The position numbers and the translations under genes are program-made. Positions 10,382 to 23,318 of a stretch of DNA of 64,000 bases are shown here, piece after piece. The notes beneath the pieces were generated by a model. The model ran no database searches and was not told the DNA's origin. It worked only from the letters and a program-made list of their open reading frames with translations. Each line of letters opens with the position of its first letter. Positions within the stretch are counted from its first letter, which is position 1. This DNA is from Asterochloris sp. CNOR1 (Eukaryota; Chlorophyta; Trebouxiophyceae; Trebouxiales; Trebouxiaceae): contig OZ017748.1 in NCBI GenBank assembly GCA_963969365.1, positions 2,294,001 through 2,358,000 of the forward strand, read 5' to 3'.

Positions 10382-13300
10382 CTACCTGCCAAAGTCCTGC
10401 GGCTGTGCAGCCAATTGAGCTTGCCGACTGCTCTGCCCATCCGCCTCATCACCGCCCTCCGCTTCTGCTGCAGCCTGCTCCTCCCGCTCCTGGCGCTCCA
10501 ACTCTGCCTGCACCTCCTCCTCATCCACGACGTATGCACCCTCGTCCACATCTGCAGGGCATAGGTGCAAACTGATGTTTCAGCCCCCAGTATGGTCAGC
10601 TGCTGCATCAGGCAGCCGTGCCTGGCGTGCCCAAACCACCTGCTGCCATGGCGCAATGCACTTTTGCCGCAAGTCAGCATGCAGAGCACCATGTCAATGT
10701 TAGTGAGCAAAGGAGATACCCTCACAAAACTCCTGCTATGCGCTCGCTGCCCTAAGCCCCCAAAGCCATGAAGAGCACAACCCCAATCTCAAACAGGGCA
10801 AGACACCCACACACCTTCTGCCATGGGCTCGAGCCCCGGGGGTGCCCGATCCTCTGCAGGCGCTGCCTCCTCCTGCTGCGCGGGCTCCCTGGTGTCGTCT
10901 GCCACCTGCACCATGCTCCTGAGGGCTGGTCGAGGCGGCTGCACCTGGGGGGCTGGGCGATTGCGCGCCTCCTGCAGCTCCGCCACCTTGTTGATGAGGC
11001 CCTGCTTGTGCGCATTCAGCCGCCCCTTCTCCTCAGTCTGCAAGCCATTTTGCGACAGTTGCGCATCCTGCCTGTGCTGTACCAATGCACAGGTGTTCAT
11101 GTTGGGGCTTATGATCCCTCCACCTGCAGACCTTCTCTGACAAGTCCTGCTCCGCATGTCCCAGCACCACACAGGACTTTGGGCCTCAAATCATGAGGCA
11201 GACAGTCCTATTCAACCCTGCAAGCAATCATTCAGAAATTGCAGGATTAACAACGACATGAAGTTGAGCACCCTAAAGATAGCTGTCTGGCTCTCACATG
11301 GTGGCAGCTGGCAACAGCATTACTGGTTCTAAGATGCTGCCTTTCTCAATGAGCTGCCTCTCAGGCGGTGACGGTTGCCGCTTAGCAACCCACCTCTGCC
11401 AGTATTGCACATGCGCACGGCCTGCTGCAAGCCCAACTCACAGCCAGGTAAGTGCTGGGCCCAAGGCTCAGCTGCGCCGTACTAAGTGACCCTACAGGAC
11501 ACCATGACACGGCACCAGCACAGGCTGGGCGCACAATACCTGCCAGGAGGTGTGGGTGCAACGCTGAGCTCCTGCATTGCCTGCCCTCCACTACTTTGAA
11601 GGCTTGGTCGGTGTTGCTCGTGCTGGCTGAAAGGCAAAAGACTTGCTGCAACACTCAGGCTGCCGGTTGCTGCAATCAGCAACGACATTGCGGCTGCCTT
11701 TGGGGCACCACCTGACTGGCCCAGACACATCCAGCACAACAGTTCTGCACACGTAAAGGCTTCAGGGTCTGCCCACCTTGTACTCCTCCAGGCGCTGCTG
11801 CTCCTCCTCCAACAGCTTGAGTGTCTCCTCCGCGTGGCGAGCAGGCAGCCAGCACAGGCCAGGTCGCGCCTTGGTGTGGATAAACAGTGCCAGCCGAGCA
11901 CGACTCTGCACTCGCTGCGTGTACAAGATCTCGGCGCGCTTGATGTCCGCCCGCACCTCCAGCTCCCTTTTGACTGACAGCTCCTTGGACCTGCAGCGCA
12001 CCGGGTCTTGGCTGTGCACCACGCAGCATGTCAGCAAGCTGGCTCCCTTGACCGGCAGCCCTCTGGGCCACCACACTCCAGTCACTGGGCTGGGCGCATG
12101 CAAGCCATTGCATGAGTACACCCCCTGGGGTGACAGCAGCTTGGACCTGCACAGCAACGGTGCACATCCAGGGCCCACACAACCCATCGAAAGGTTGTTG
12201 CCTGGAATAGTGGCTCCTTGAACCTGCGCAGCAGCAGGGCAGGATGAGGAGGCAGAAGCTGTCGCCAGGGTGCTCAAGCATGACAGGCAGCTGCTTGCAC
12301 CTGGGGGTCAGCAGTGCAGGGCTGTGCCCACATATAAGCTGACCAGATGCTCCTGCAACCTGCACAAGGCCTCTGACATGGTGCTTGCTGGCTGTGGGCA
12401 TGCTGCAGGTGGTGTGCCACAGCACAGCATGCAAGCCTGGGCTGGTGCCTATCCGTGTTGACTTCGCCTTCACGCAAGCAGTGTGACTGATGCTGGTTGC
12501 AGTTGCTGCAAGGCAGCAGCAGTTGCCTGTTCAGCTTGCCTCTTGGTGGCAGCTTGCTGGGCAGCTGCCCGACGTGCATCCACCGCCAGCTCCCTTTTGG
12601 CGGCAGCAGCCCGTTCCTCCGCCTCTCGCCGCTTCTTCGCCACGCTGCTCTCCCTGAAGGTGTTGCTCTCCTGCCTGTGCAGAGTGATGAGTTTGCGAGT
12701 CACCAGCTGAGCAAGGTCAGACTGTGCAGGAGCCAGGCATCGCGCCGCACACCTCACACACCATCCCAGGTGCAGGTCCAAGCAGCCACAGGCCGGACCC
12801 TTCAGTCGGTAGGCGGCCATCACGCCAGCAGGCAGGCGCTACTGCAAAATTCTTGGTCTGTGGTCGGATCCTGCCACAGGGTCGTCGCTGTCAATAAGCT
12901 GCAACCAGCGGCACCAGGCTGATCATGCAGTGACCCTGCCTGCAAGTGGACTTCTGGCTGCAGCGCCTCTCTGCAAAGCGCATGGACTGGGCGAAGCTTT
13001 TGGCCAGCACAGTACAGAGCAAACCAGGCGGGGCACACTGCATCACACTTCAAACGCTCGCAGGGCACCTGGTACTCACTGGCAGGCCTGCAGGGTGCGC
13101 GTGAGGAGGCCAAACATGTTTCGGTTGCGCTTCTTCACATCTGGATTCTCATCAGCCAGGCGTCGCCGCTTAGTCCTACCATCCTCCTGCTCCTCCGCCT
13201 CGACCTGAAGGAGGGTTAGTGTTTGTTGCTGCTTCTGCGCGCATGGGGCTGTCTGCCTCACGGCTTGCTGTGATGTGGCAATCTGTGCATTGCTTGCTGG

Positions 13301-14248
13301 GGCAGAAGACAGACGGTCAAAACAAGGCTTTTCTGCTGCGGCCTATGGGCCACCCTCACTGATAACTCGGCCTTGGGCAAGCCCTATAGCGGAGGATTGG
13401 CTCAGGCTGAATGCTCACCTTGGGCACAACTGTCTCGCCATTCACCACCACAGCTGACAGCATGCGCTTTCGGCTTCCAGCCTGCAGGCAAACCAGCATG
13501 TGGCTGAGATGTGCCGTTGCTCAGGCAAGCATTTGTGCCAATGGCTCAACCAGAGTACTGTACTACAAGCAGCGGCATGCAGGAGCAAAGCACAGCAGCT
13601 TATGTCGAGTGCAGATTTAGCAGCCCCCAGCAGCAGGGTGTGCAGAGAATGCGGCAGGTGCTATCCCACCTCCTGTATGCCAGAGGAGCCTGCCGACTGC
13701 AGAGCCTGCTGCTGCTGCTGCGGCGGCTGTGGTCGGGGCCTGCGGGGGCCCCCCCTGTCACGCCAGGGGTCATGCATCATGTTCCTGTCGTCTGGCGGCA
13801 TGTCTGGGACCCCTGCTGTGCCATTGGCATCTCGCCTGGCGACATGACGGGGAGCGTTGGCCAGCCCGCTGGGGCGGGGAGCGTCGTCCGGCGCCTGCGC
13901 TGGGCCCAGGCGACTCAGGACGCTAGGGCGACCTGCACTGTCGCTGTCGCCATGGCTGCCTTGCATGCGGCCCCTGCCCCGCCCCCTGCCACGGATTGGC
14001 CCCATCTGGTGCAGGCGCACTGTGACCTGCCGAGAGCACAGCACCAGCGTGCGAATTTGTGAGAGGCACCACTGCACCTGCCATGCAGCTGGCGGTGAGG
14101 ATGCATCAATGGGCACCAGCTCAAACACATGCGGGCCGGTGCAGACAGCACAGGGGTTCTGACGTGGGTGCTGGCAGGTCACCTCCTGGCGTTGTTCATT
14201 GATCTGTTGCAGCTCCTGCTGCAGCTCTTGCAGAGTTGCCTCTGCCAT
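10382..14248 (-). CDS. PNN: Pinin/SDK/memA-domain splicing factor
   Basis: Pinin is an exon-junction-complex-associated nuclear splicing factor. The start is ATG at 14248, MAEATLQELQQELQQINEQR, matching the coiled N-terminus of pinin. Next come HQMGPIRGRGRGRGR and an Arg/Gly/Pro-rich region (about 14020-13670), then the pinin_SDK_memA domain: DENPDVKKRNRNMFGLLTRT (about 13150), SVAKKRREAEERAAAAKREL (12650), KRELEVRADIKRAEILYTQR (11950) and ARLALFIHTKARPGLCWLPA (11870) with ETLKLLEEEQQRLEEYK. The C-terminal part (about 11100-10800) is Gln/Ala-rich, and the last exon reads VVDEEEVQAELERQEREEQ, then an acidic Ala/Glu tail to TAG at 10382-10384. That stop overlaps a possible GTAGCT donor, so a further exon cannot be excluded. 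Not every internal junction was fixed to the base. Confidence 0.85.
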
Positions 14249-14828
14249 GTCCTGCAGGAGTTCAGTATCAAATGCCCTTTGGTGCCTGTGATGCAGTGGT
14301 CAAGATCACTAGCTAGGATCAGGGTTGCCGAGGGAAACGCTGGAGAATCTGGCCAGTTTTGAGGATTTTCTTTTTATTCACAGCAAAGTGGCAACATCGT
14401 GACCGTCAGCCTCCTGCCAACCACGCTTGCATCTCTCGCGAAGAGCCTGCGCAGAGCTGGGAGGAGCTGCAGAGGTCTGACCAAACTGTGGGAAGTTGCC
14501 CATGTCATGAGCATCAGGCAAGTTGGCAGCCTTCAAAACCCATGCACAGGCTGGCTGTCAGATCACCAGGCCCTGGACAGCCTACAGAGCCTATGCTAGT
14601 CTGAAAGTGGCTGGCAGTGTGGGGGTGTCCGGTTCTCCGGAGCAGGCATTTGGCCAGCAGTTGGCAGCCCAGGCCATTGTTATCGAAACACCTGCAGGGG
14701 CTGTGATTATGAGCATAACTGGCGGAGCAGAGGGCCTCCCGTTGCTGCAGCCTGGCTATCTGCAGCAGGCACACAGCAGGCACGGCACCCACACTCATCT
14801 CCGAGGGCAGGCCTGCCAGACGTGTGCC
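14249..14828. promoter_or_regulatory. Divergent region, pinin / ankyrin-DHHC
   Basis: About 580 bases between the pinin ATG and the chosen start of the palmitoyltransferase. The right part (14709-14828) is open in the same frame as that gene and contains an earlier ATG at 14709, so the 5' UTR may be shorter than drawn. No other gene is seen. Confidence 0.4.
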
Positions 14829-17800
14829 ATGCCACAGCAGCAGCAGCAACAGAGCGTCGAGCCCCCACAGTCCCAGCAACAGCAGGCGGACCCTGGGGCT
14901 GAGGCGATTGACACAATCTGGAAGGCTTGTGCCTATGGAGACCTGGACAAGCTGCACGCCTTCATCAAGGACAACCCTGCACAGGCAAGCTTGTTGACAA
15001 GCTGAGCTCTGCACAGCCCCCTCATGGCAAAGTTGCTGACGCATCGCCCTTGACTGGACACAGCAGTGTTGCTCAGTGCCCTCACAGCAGCCCTCCAGAG
15101 ACAGGGGCTGGCAGCACTGTCAGCTGTGCCAAGTAGCAGGCATACAGGGTCCCCTCACTGGGTCCCACCGACCCCTGCAGGTGAATCAAGCAGACCCTGA
15201 GGGGCACTACCCCCTGCAGTGGGGGGCCCTGAACAACCGGGTGGCTGTCATCAGCCTTCTGCTGGAGAGTGGGGCCCAGCCAGATCTGGTGGATACCACA
15301 GGGCAGGCTGGGCTGCACTGGGCAGGCGTGCGGGGGTCGCTGCAGGCAGCTGAGACGCTGCTCCGTGCAGGCGCCGACCTCAGGTGTCCCCTTTCATTGC
15401 GCCATTGCTGCTTAGCAGATGGCCCTGTCACCATATGTGGTGCGTTTGCTAGCTGCACAGCTGATCAAACGTGGTGGTGGCAGGTCTGATTGCAGCATGT
15501 TTGCTGGTCCTGTTGTGTAGGCTTCAAGACAGCCGTGGCTACACAGTGTGCCACGTGGCTGCCCAGTATGGGCAAACAGCCTTCCTGTACCATGTGGCCA
15601 TGCGCTGGGGAGCCGACGTGGACCTGCCAGACTTGGAGGGCAGGACACCCCTGCACTGGTGCGCCTGACGGCACCTTCCTGTGCCACACCACGAGCTTGC
15701 ATGGTCTGGCATCTTGTCCCTGCTGGGTGTGTCAGAAGTGGCCCTGCCCCGATGGGCTCTGCTGCCCTCCGCTTCTGCCGCACAGACGGCTGGCCTGCCC
15801 CGCAAGATCTGCAGAGCATGGGCCACATGAGGCATCACCCCTGGTAGGACTCTGCGGTCCACTGCCTGTCAGGGACAGCCCATGCAGCTGACATGCTGCC
15901 CTGTCCATCCCCACAGGGCAGCCTACAAGGGCGTCTCAGACACGATGCGCCTGCTGCTGGTCATGGATGCACGCCTGCACCTGGCCGATAAGGACGGCTG
16001 CACCCCGCTGCACTGGGCAGCCATCAAGGGCGCGGGGGAGGCCTGCCAGCTGCTGCTGCAGGGCGGCGCGGGCAGCCTGCTGACAACCAAAGATGTCACA
16101 GGCAGCACTCCACCGCAGCTAGCCGCTCAGAAAGGCCATAGGTGTGTCCCGCACCAGCACAGCACAGCAGCTGTCATTCACTGAGGGTCTTACACAGTAC
16201 GGGCTTCATCCTAGTGCGTGGCGCAGGGAGCCACAGGCGTGCCGGGGGACAGCACAGTGGGCACCTGATGGGGTGGACCCCCTCACTGCCATGGCCCCCA
16301 GCCACTGCATGGTGCACTGCAGCCAGCACTGCCTCATGGTGGCACCACTCTCCCCAAGCCCTGCACATTGACATGGACAACAGCATGGTGCACTACAGCT
16401 GCCTGCTGGCTGTGCTGTCACCAGCAGGGCAGCCCTGCTTTGCCCTCCCACCACTCAGTGGGGCCCTGGCCACACGTGCAGGTTCCTGGGGGTCCACCTG
16501 GCCGAGCAGCGCTACCGCCTGGAGGGAGAGCGCACCCTGCTGGGCAAGCAGGGGCGCTTGGGCTGGATCATGAGCCTGCAGCTGTGTCCATTCATCTGGG
16601 CTCTCATCCTCTTCCTGCTGTACCTCCTCGTCTTCAAGGTGAGCCTGGTTGCATTCATAGCAGTATGTTGCTGGCCCACAGCAAGACTGTTTGGCCTTGG
16701 CAAGGGGCAGCTCAGCTGTGGCCCGCATCCGCGTGCCCCAGCGCGCTCCCCCCCGCCAGGCTGCCAGTCAGTAGGCAGCTGCCTGCAGCATGCTGTCAGG
16801 CAGGCGGGGGACCACTGGGTGTGACCTGCTGTCGTCTGGACTGGATGAGGCATGCCTCTGGCTTCCTGACATGTGTGCAGCAGGGGCCAGCCACAGCATT
16901 GCATGCCGCCCAAGCCCTCTCAGTGCCCCTGCCTGCCCGCTGCTGCAGGTGGTCCAGAACCCTGCTGCTGGCCCTGTGAGTCCCAGGACTGCTGCCTGGG
17001 CATGGTCGGTTCTGCTGACAGCCAGCGCTGGCCTGTGCATGCTGTACAAGACCACCACCTGCGATCCCGGCTTCCTGCCGGCTCGTGGGGGAAAGGCTGC
17101 TGCCCGAGCCAATGCTGCCTCCAGAAGCAGCCTGAAGGGCAGCACCAGGTACGCGCATCAAGCACCCGGCTGAGAGCGGCGTGCCTTTGTGTGGCACAGC
17201 ATGAGCATGGTCAGCAAGTGAGGTGCACACCGTCTTGACTGGCACGCTGCCATCCCCTGTGCCTGCGCATCCTGGTGCCCTGCAGCCTGGCTGCCTGCTG
17301 GCCGCTCCCCCGTGCTGGCTGGATCAGAAGTGCTGCCCCTGGTGCAGGCTGGCGCGCTCCTCCGACACCGCCAGCTCTGCTGCCGAGCGCAAGCTCGCCC
17401 AGAAGCTGAGCAGCCTGCAGGAGGATGCGGACTACAACCTGTCCAAGTCCCTGGACTCCCCTGCACTGTGGGCAGGGAACTGGAACCAGCTGTGCGTGAC
17501 CTGCAAGATTGTGCGCCCCCTGCGCGCCAAACACTGCAGCGTGACGGGCCGCTGTGTGGAGCTGTTTGATCATTTCTGCCCCTGGGTGGGCAACTGCATT
17601 GGCAAGAACAACCGGCGCTGGTTCCTGGCCTTCATCTGGGTGGAGCTCTACGCGATGACTGCTGCGGCTGTGGTGGCCTGCCTGCGCCTGCACGACGCAG
17701 CTCTGAATGAGTCGTGGGCCCTGGACGCCGGAATAGGCTGGACAGTGTTCTTCCTGGTAGTTGACGCGTTGGTGGCCATCAGTGTGGGGGCTCTGGCCGT

Positions 17801-18038
17801 CACCCAGGCCTCCCAGGTCAGCAAGAACGTCACCACCAATGAGCTGGCTAATTGGCACAGATATCGGTACCTTAGGGACAGGGAGAACACGTTTGCCAAC
17901 CCCTTTGACAGTGGGTGCAAGCAGAATTGCCTTGAAGTCTGGCACCCCCACCAGACCCCTGTGGCACCCTTCATCATGGACCAGGCTGACAAAACAATGT
18001 CCCTTGTCAAGATGGAGCATGCTAACGGCATGCCATGA
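14829..18038 (+). CDS. Ankyrin-repeat DHHC-type protein S-acyltransferase (TIP1/HIP14/Akr1 class)
   Basis: Transfers palmitate to cysteines of substrate proteins at Golgi or endomembranes. The chosen ATG (14829) gives a poly-Gln leader, then [19 protein letters not shown]. Ankyrin repeats follow over several exons: [20 protein letters not shown] (15200), [20 protein letters not shown] (15540), [15 protein letters not shown] (joined across the intron after 15660) and [20 protein letters not shown] (16000). Transmembrane segments start with [20 protein letters not shown] (16570-16636). The catalytic region reads [20 protein letters not shown] then [20 protein letters not shown] (17490-17612), two more membrane helices, and the TTxE-type motif [17 protein letters not shown] with [15 protein letters not shown]. 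Stop is TGA at 18036-18038. Oddities: DHFC replaces DHHC, and the Cys expected four residues after KH-C is Thr. Akr1 of yeast has DHYC, so activity is possible. Confidence 0.88.
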
Positions 18039-18129
18039 CCTTGCTTGCCACTTCGTTCCAAGTCATCTGGAGTTATGAATCCACATTGGGACGCATGAAC
18101 ATGAAGCGGCAGCTTGCTGCAGATTTGCT

Positions 18130-21100
18130 TCAGCTAACATAGCGCGCCTGCTTGCCTGGTATTTCAGCGTCCATGACTGTTGCAGGCAAGGCAAATAGTG
18201 TGAGGGTATCCTGCTCTTCGATTTTATTTGGACAGCTGCTTGGCTCCTCCTGCATGGCTGCCTGCAGAGAGCCCTGTTGAGGGAGCAGCGGCCTCTCAAG
18301 AGCCACTGCTGCAGAAAATGAGTCCAGGATGGGTCTTTTCGGAAGCAAGTCCTGCATCATTGCATTCCTCACAATGAGCAGACATCCAGATGTCGCTCAG
18401 CAGATGCTTGCCTTCAGGACAGTAATGCTTCTGAAGTTTGCCTAAGGCTGCCCTATCAACTCTGGGAGACATGTAGAGAAATGAAGCAACTACCTTGAGG
18501 AAGCTCGAAGCAGCTGGGGCACAGGCCTGCTGGCCCTTTGCCTGGTGGTGCTCCTGCAGCCAGTGCTGCACCCTGCCCCATGTGGCAGCTTTGCGCTCCC
18601 TGCAGTCAGCACCTCACATTGTGGTGAGGCACCTTTGGTGTCTTGAAGCCAGGTACGCATCAGCAGGACCTTTGCAAGAGCACACAGTGCTGAAGACACC
18701 CAATGCTGCTTTTTGATTGGTGAAGGTCAGCTTGAACGCTACTGTGCTAGCTCAGGGGAAGCTGTGCCAAATCCAACACGTCTAAGCAGCAGCGGGGTCT
18801 CAATGAACAGGGTCACCACCTGGCTGCTGCCTCCTCCCTCTGGCATGCTGCAGCATGCCTCCAGGAGGCCAGCCCCTGCTGCAACAGCACGAGCGCATGG
18901 TGCTGTGCAGCTGAATGCATGCGCTGCAGCTCTGCCAGGAGCCGCACATCTGCCTCCTGCAGCTGCCACTGGCGCCATGTGCAAAACGCCTGCACCAGGG
19001 TAGCCAAAGTCAAGGCGTTTCCTGGGGGAATGCCATACATACCATGGCCAGTGTAAGCTGAGCAGGGAACTCACCGTGTGCAGGCGCCGCTGCTTGGAGT
19101 GCTGGTGTGCCCGCAAATGGGCTGCCCTGCAGTGTGTCAAGGCTGACACCCAGCAGCACCAGGCGTGCACCAGGGCTCTCCTGCAAGCAAATGCAGCTCA
19201 GAGTTGCAAGGGTATTTTGCGGAGGCAAGTTGCACAATGTCTTGAGCCCCAAGGCTGTGCAGCAGCACATGAGTGTGACCCTTTCAATACATGAGACAGA
19301 CTCAGATTGCAGAGAGCCTCAGTGTGCTGTCAGCTCTCCTGATGATGTACAGCACATTGATGGGGCTTTCCAAAGATCAATGGATGGCCCCCAGGCTTAA
19401 GCCTGCGCTGGGCCGCAGAAAACAAGATGCTGCCCATGTAAATGCCCTACCCAGGCCTGCTGCGTCACCTGCAGTCATGCTGGTACGCCAGCTGAGCACG
19501 CCGCTGCTCCTCCTGGACTCGCAGGTGCTGCTGCTGGGCCACAACAGCTGACCAGCCTCCGAGTCCATGCCGCAGCAGGCAGCGGCGTCCAAGCACATCA
19601 GCAGCTGCCTCGCAGTGCTGCGCCTGGTGCACCGCAGCGCGCCATGGGCGCAGGCCCCGCCGCAGGGCGAGGCTGCGTGCGTAGTGCATGCCCGACAGAG
19701 CCACCTACAGTCGGGCAGGGCACACGAGGAGGTGGCCCTTACCGCCGCAAGGTGCTGGCTCAAGGGACCTGCCGCACCTGAGGAAGTGTCCACCCCGTCA
19801 AGCAGCAGTCGGGCAGCAAGGCAGGGACTGGCCTGCAACTCCCTCTCCTCCTTCAATCAATGGGAAGCAAAAGCCATGCAGTGCATGCTGACCTGGTGGG
19901 CCACCAAAATCTGGCGTACTGCACCGGCAGCTGCCTCCTCCTGCTGCCGCACATGGGCCTCCATGTGGCGTATGCGCTCAGCACGCCGCACAGCCTCGCA
20001 CTGGCTGCGCTGTCGCGCCTGCACCACATGTCAGGCACAGTGTTGGCAGGAAGCACAGCTGACTGCCTGTTGCAGTGAGAGCCAGAAGAAAGGCGCAGTG
20101 TATATATCAAAATACTGGTCAGACTGTGACTTCTGGGCAGCAGTCCAAAGGCATCAAGCTGCAGGCAAGAGAGCACACTGCTGTGAGCAGGTCCTGTGGA
20201 TGGATGCCTGTACGGGAGCCTACCTCGGCCTGCTGCCTTGCCTCCTCGCGCCGCGCCTTGAGCAGCTCAATCTTGCTGCGCTTGCACTCATGGCTGCTGC
20301 CGCCCACCTGCACCCTGTTGTTCTCATGGAGTGCAGAGCTCATTGCTGTGTTGCTGCTGCCACTTCTGCTCAAGATGGCAGGTGTCACGCTGCCGGCTTG
20401 CGGAGCAAGGTCTGCCTGCTGCGTGCTGGGAGCCTGCTGGCAAGCAGGCAGCGTTAAGGGCTGCACGGCCCCGGGGCGGACAGAGGCAGAGGCACTGGGG
20501 CTGGGCTCAGGCTCAGCAGCGTCGTCATGCTGAGCGCTGCTGGGACTGCCACAGCGGGAGCCAGCAGCATCAGCACCAGTTGTAGCGGTACCCTGCTGGT
20601 GCTGCTGTGACTTCTCTGGTGCCAAGCTGCTGGTGCTGAGCTGTGCTTGCCCACTGCCCTCTGAAGCCTGGGCAAGAGGTGTGACTGGCGAAGGAGTTCC
20701 TCTTGCCACATGGCTGGGAGAGGTGGCCGCTGCCTCGGGTGGCAGCCTGGCTTGCAGCCCAGCCTCGACGCCGGGTTTCGAGCTGCATCCCAGAGCGCCT
20801 GTGCCGGGCGCCTGGCCACAACCCTTGGGGTGGACCTGCACTCTGATGCAGTCCTGAGAGATGTTGACGGCAGTGCTGAGGACGCCTCCTGCGCTGGCCT
20901 CAGTTGGCAGTGGTGGGCACTCTGCAGCTGCCTGCTTTGTGTGGGACCCCTGGCAGTTGGCCTGGTCGCCAGATGCCTGGCCAGCGGCACTTGGCAGGCA
21001 GGCAGAGATGGGGCTGGCTGCCTCGGGGAGACTGTCCTGGCCCTGCCCCTTGACGCGCACAAGCTGAAGCCGTGCCTGCAGGTAAGACGACATGAAGGCA

Positions 21101-22931
21101 TTACAAGGGCATGCCAGCGATCACAGACCTGCCTGGTGTTGATGCGCGCATCAAGTCGAAATGTGCGTGCCCCACCTCTGCAAGTCGCTGTATCCTCTCC
21201 TGCCTCTGCTGATGCTGTCGGTGGAGGGCTGTTTGTGCTACTGATGCTGCTGCCTGCCTCTGCCAGCTCTGCAGGCAGGCATGCTGCAGAAAGGCAGCCC
21301 GGACCCTGCAGGTGACATTTCAACGCCATTTCACTGAAAGCTCCTTGCAGCTTCCTGTGACGCCCTCCCTTGCTTGCATATGTGCTCTATGTCAGTGACC
21401 ATGCCTCACACAAGCACGCATCGAGCTTGAAAGATGCTGCCCATGGGGTGCATCAACCCCACCTGGTAGCCTGCTGCTCCTGCAGCTGCTGGCGCTCAGC
21501 CTCTGCAGCAGCCTGATGCAGCAGGTGCAGCTCCTCACGCGTAGCAGCAGTGTGGGCCTGCCATGCTGTGAAGGTGCCATGCAGCCTATGCAGCATGTGG
21601 AAGGCTGCTGCCACATCCTCTAGGTGAGCAGCCCGGGCTTCAGCCTGAGCTGCCGTCACTGCTCGGCCAATCCCTGCTGCCTTGCGCCACATCTGCAGAT
21701 TGGGGCAGGTCTGTGGAATCCTGCATCCAGGCTGCACTGCAAAGCTGGGCATGACACTGCCCAAAGCATGCCAGCCTGCAGCACCCTAGACTGAAGCTCC
21801 CTGCTGGTCAGCAGCTGGGTGCAGATGAGAATCAAGACAGTTGATGAGACAGTACACTGCAACTGCTGGCCCCTCTTCAACAGCGCTCACGTGCCACAGC
21901 CGCATCAGCCGGCGCCACTGCAGCAGATTCTTCAGAGCTTCCAGGTGCAGGCGGGCTTCCCTGCTCGAGCCCTGCCAGCAGCCCAGAGCCGACCGCAGCA
22001 GCCGCCGCCGCCTCATCTGCTGTGCGAGGTGCTCCCGCTGCTGCTGGGCTCGCATGCGCAGACGCTCCTCCTGCTGCCATCGCAGGCGCCTCTCAGGCCG
22101 CTGCACACCTTTGCTGCCAGCCGGACCAGCTTCCCTGCGGACTGCATCCCTGGCAGGGTCTCGCTGTGCCTGACTGCCAGCACCTGCTGCCATCAGTGCA
22201 GCCCTGGCAGGCGGTGGCCACCCCTGGGGACGCGTCCCAGGGAAGGGCATTGCGCTGGTGGCTGGAGGGCAAATGGGGCCCTGGCTGGCTGCCAGCGCTG
22301 GCCTGTCTGACTTGCCTGCACGGCCATGATGCCTCCTCCCTGACAGGTGCAGCCGCCGGCCGCCTGATTGAGGGCTGGCCCCCCTGAGCCCTGCTGCCGA
22401 GGCTGCACGGGCTGTGACCTGCCGCAGCACTGCCTCCACCCGAGCATCGTCAGCCTCGGGGCTGCCGGGTGTAAAGTTCTGATCCTCAAACGGCCCTGCT
22501 CCGTCAAACTGCAGGGCGTCTGTCAGGCGTGGAGCCTTGGCCACGTGCAGGCTGCCTGCCGCTGCGGGAGGGGGGCTCCTACGCGAGGGGCCAGCTGCCC
22601 CCCAGGCATGCTGCTGCTCCTGCTGCAGCTGCAGCTGGTGGCTGGCGTGGTGGTGCAGCGGCATGGGCAGCAGCAAAGCATGCTCCTGAGCTGCAGCACG
22701 GATTGCCTGCCACCAATTGCTGCTCTCAGCTGCATCCTTGGTGTTGAGGCTGCCACTCAGGGGGGCCAGCAGCCTGCCTGGTGTCTCGTGCAGCGCACAG
22801 CTGGTACCACTGCGCTGAGAGGGGCCTGCACCCCCTCCCAGGTCATCAGCAGAGAGCTCTTGAAGCAGCAGGCGGGCTGCAGGCCGGAGGGTCAATGTCT
22901 CTTGGTGATGATCACAAGCATGCTGTGACAT
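18130..22931 (-). CDS. Large Sfi1-like repeat, coiled-coil protein
   Basis: The start is ATG at 22931 (MSQHACDHHQ), followed by a long low-complexity exon to about 21890. The diagnostic feature is a set of loosely spaced units with an aromatic-x-x-Trp core in helical, Gln/Ala/Arg-rich sequence: ALGCWQGSSREARLHLEALK (about 21970), LHGTFTAWQAHTAATREELH (about 21580), ALRRGLRPWRAAVHQAQH and RHGLGGWSAVVAQQQHLRVQ (about 19650-19510), LVQAFCTWRQWQLQEADVRL and LLQQGLASWRHAAACQREEA (about 19000-18840), and GRVQHWLQEHHQ (about 18570). Such units are typical of Sfi1 and related centrin-binding proteins at centrosomes, basal bodies or contractile fibres. A roughly 900-base Ser/Ala/Pro/Gln-rich exon (21090-20260) separates the two repeat blocks. 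The 3' end is unresolved: two frames compete between 18300 and 18130. It could instead be a CCDC191-like relative. Confidence 0.6.
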
Positions 22932-23318
22932 CAGGGCAGGAAATCAACTGCGGCTTGGGCTGGTGCCGACCTTTACACACGCTGCTTTCCAGGAGCATCT
23001 GTCATGGCATTGACATCTGAGTGCACAACAAAGGGTTGAAGGCCACTGCCAGTAGTGTGTTCTGTGAATTTTGACGAGCTGTGTCACATGCTACGTTTCT
23101 GCTGCCAAAGCCGTCATTCAATTGAGTTCAGCAAACGAAAAGTGGTGAAGCCAAGTACTTCACTGATTCCAGGTCATGCTGGCCTGGGGCCGTGTGTAAG
23201 TAATGCAATATGACAGAATGAAAGTGGAGTTGGAAGTTGACCGGGACCCTCCACGTTGGCTCAAGGCAGCCTGGATCTACGACCTCCCTTCTGGTTGAGT
23301 TACCAGCCTGCCGCTGTC
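22932..23318. promoter_or_regulatory. Divergent region, Sfi1-like / Alr4036-like
   Basis: About 390 bases, more AT-rich than its surroundings, with no open frame of protein character. It should hold both promoters. Confidence 0.4.

Noticed and set aside
9637-10725. A 362-codon unbroken minus-strand frame
   Set aside because: It overlaps the last pinin exon (VVDEEEVQAELERQEREEQ) in another frame, has no recognisable domain, and reads across what should be UTR. Long shadow frames are common in GC-rich sequence.
19567-20457. A 296-codon plus-strand frame opposite the Sfi1-like gene
   Set aside because: It is the mirror of Ala/Gln-rich coding sequence on the minus strand; its composition (Cys/Trp/His-rich, no motifs) is typical of antisense shadows.
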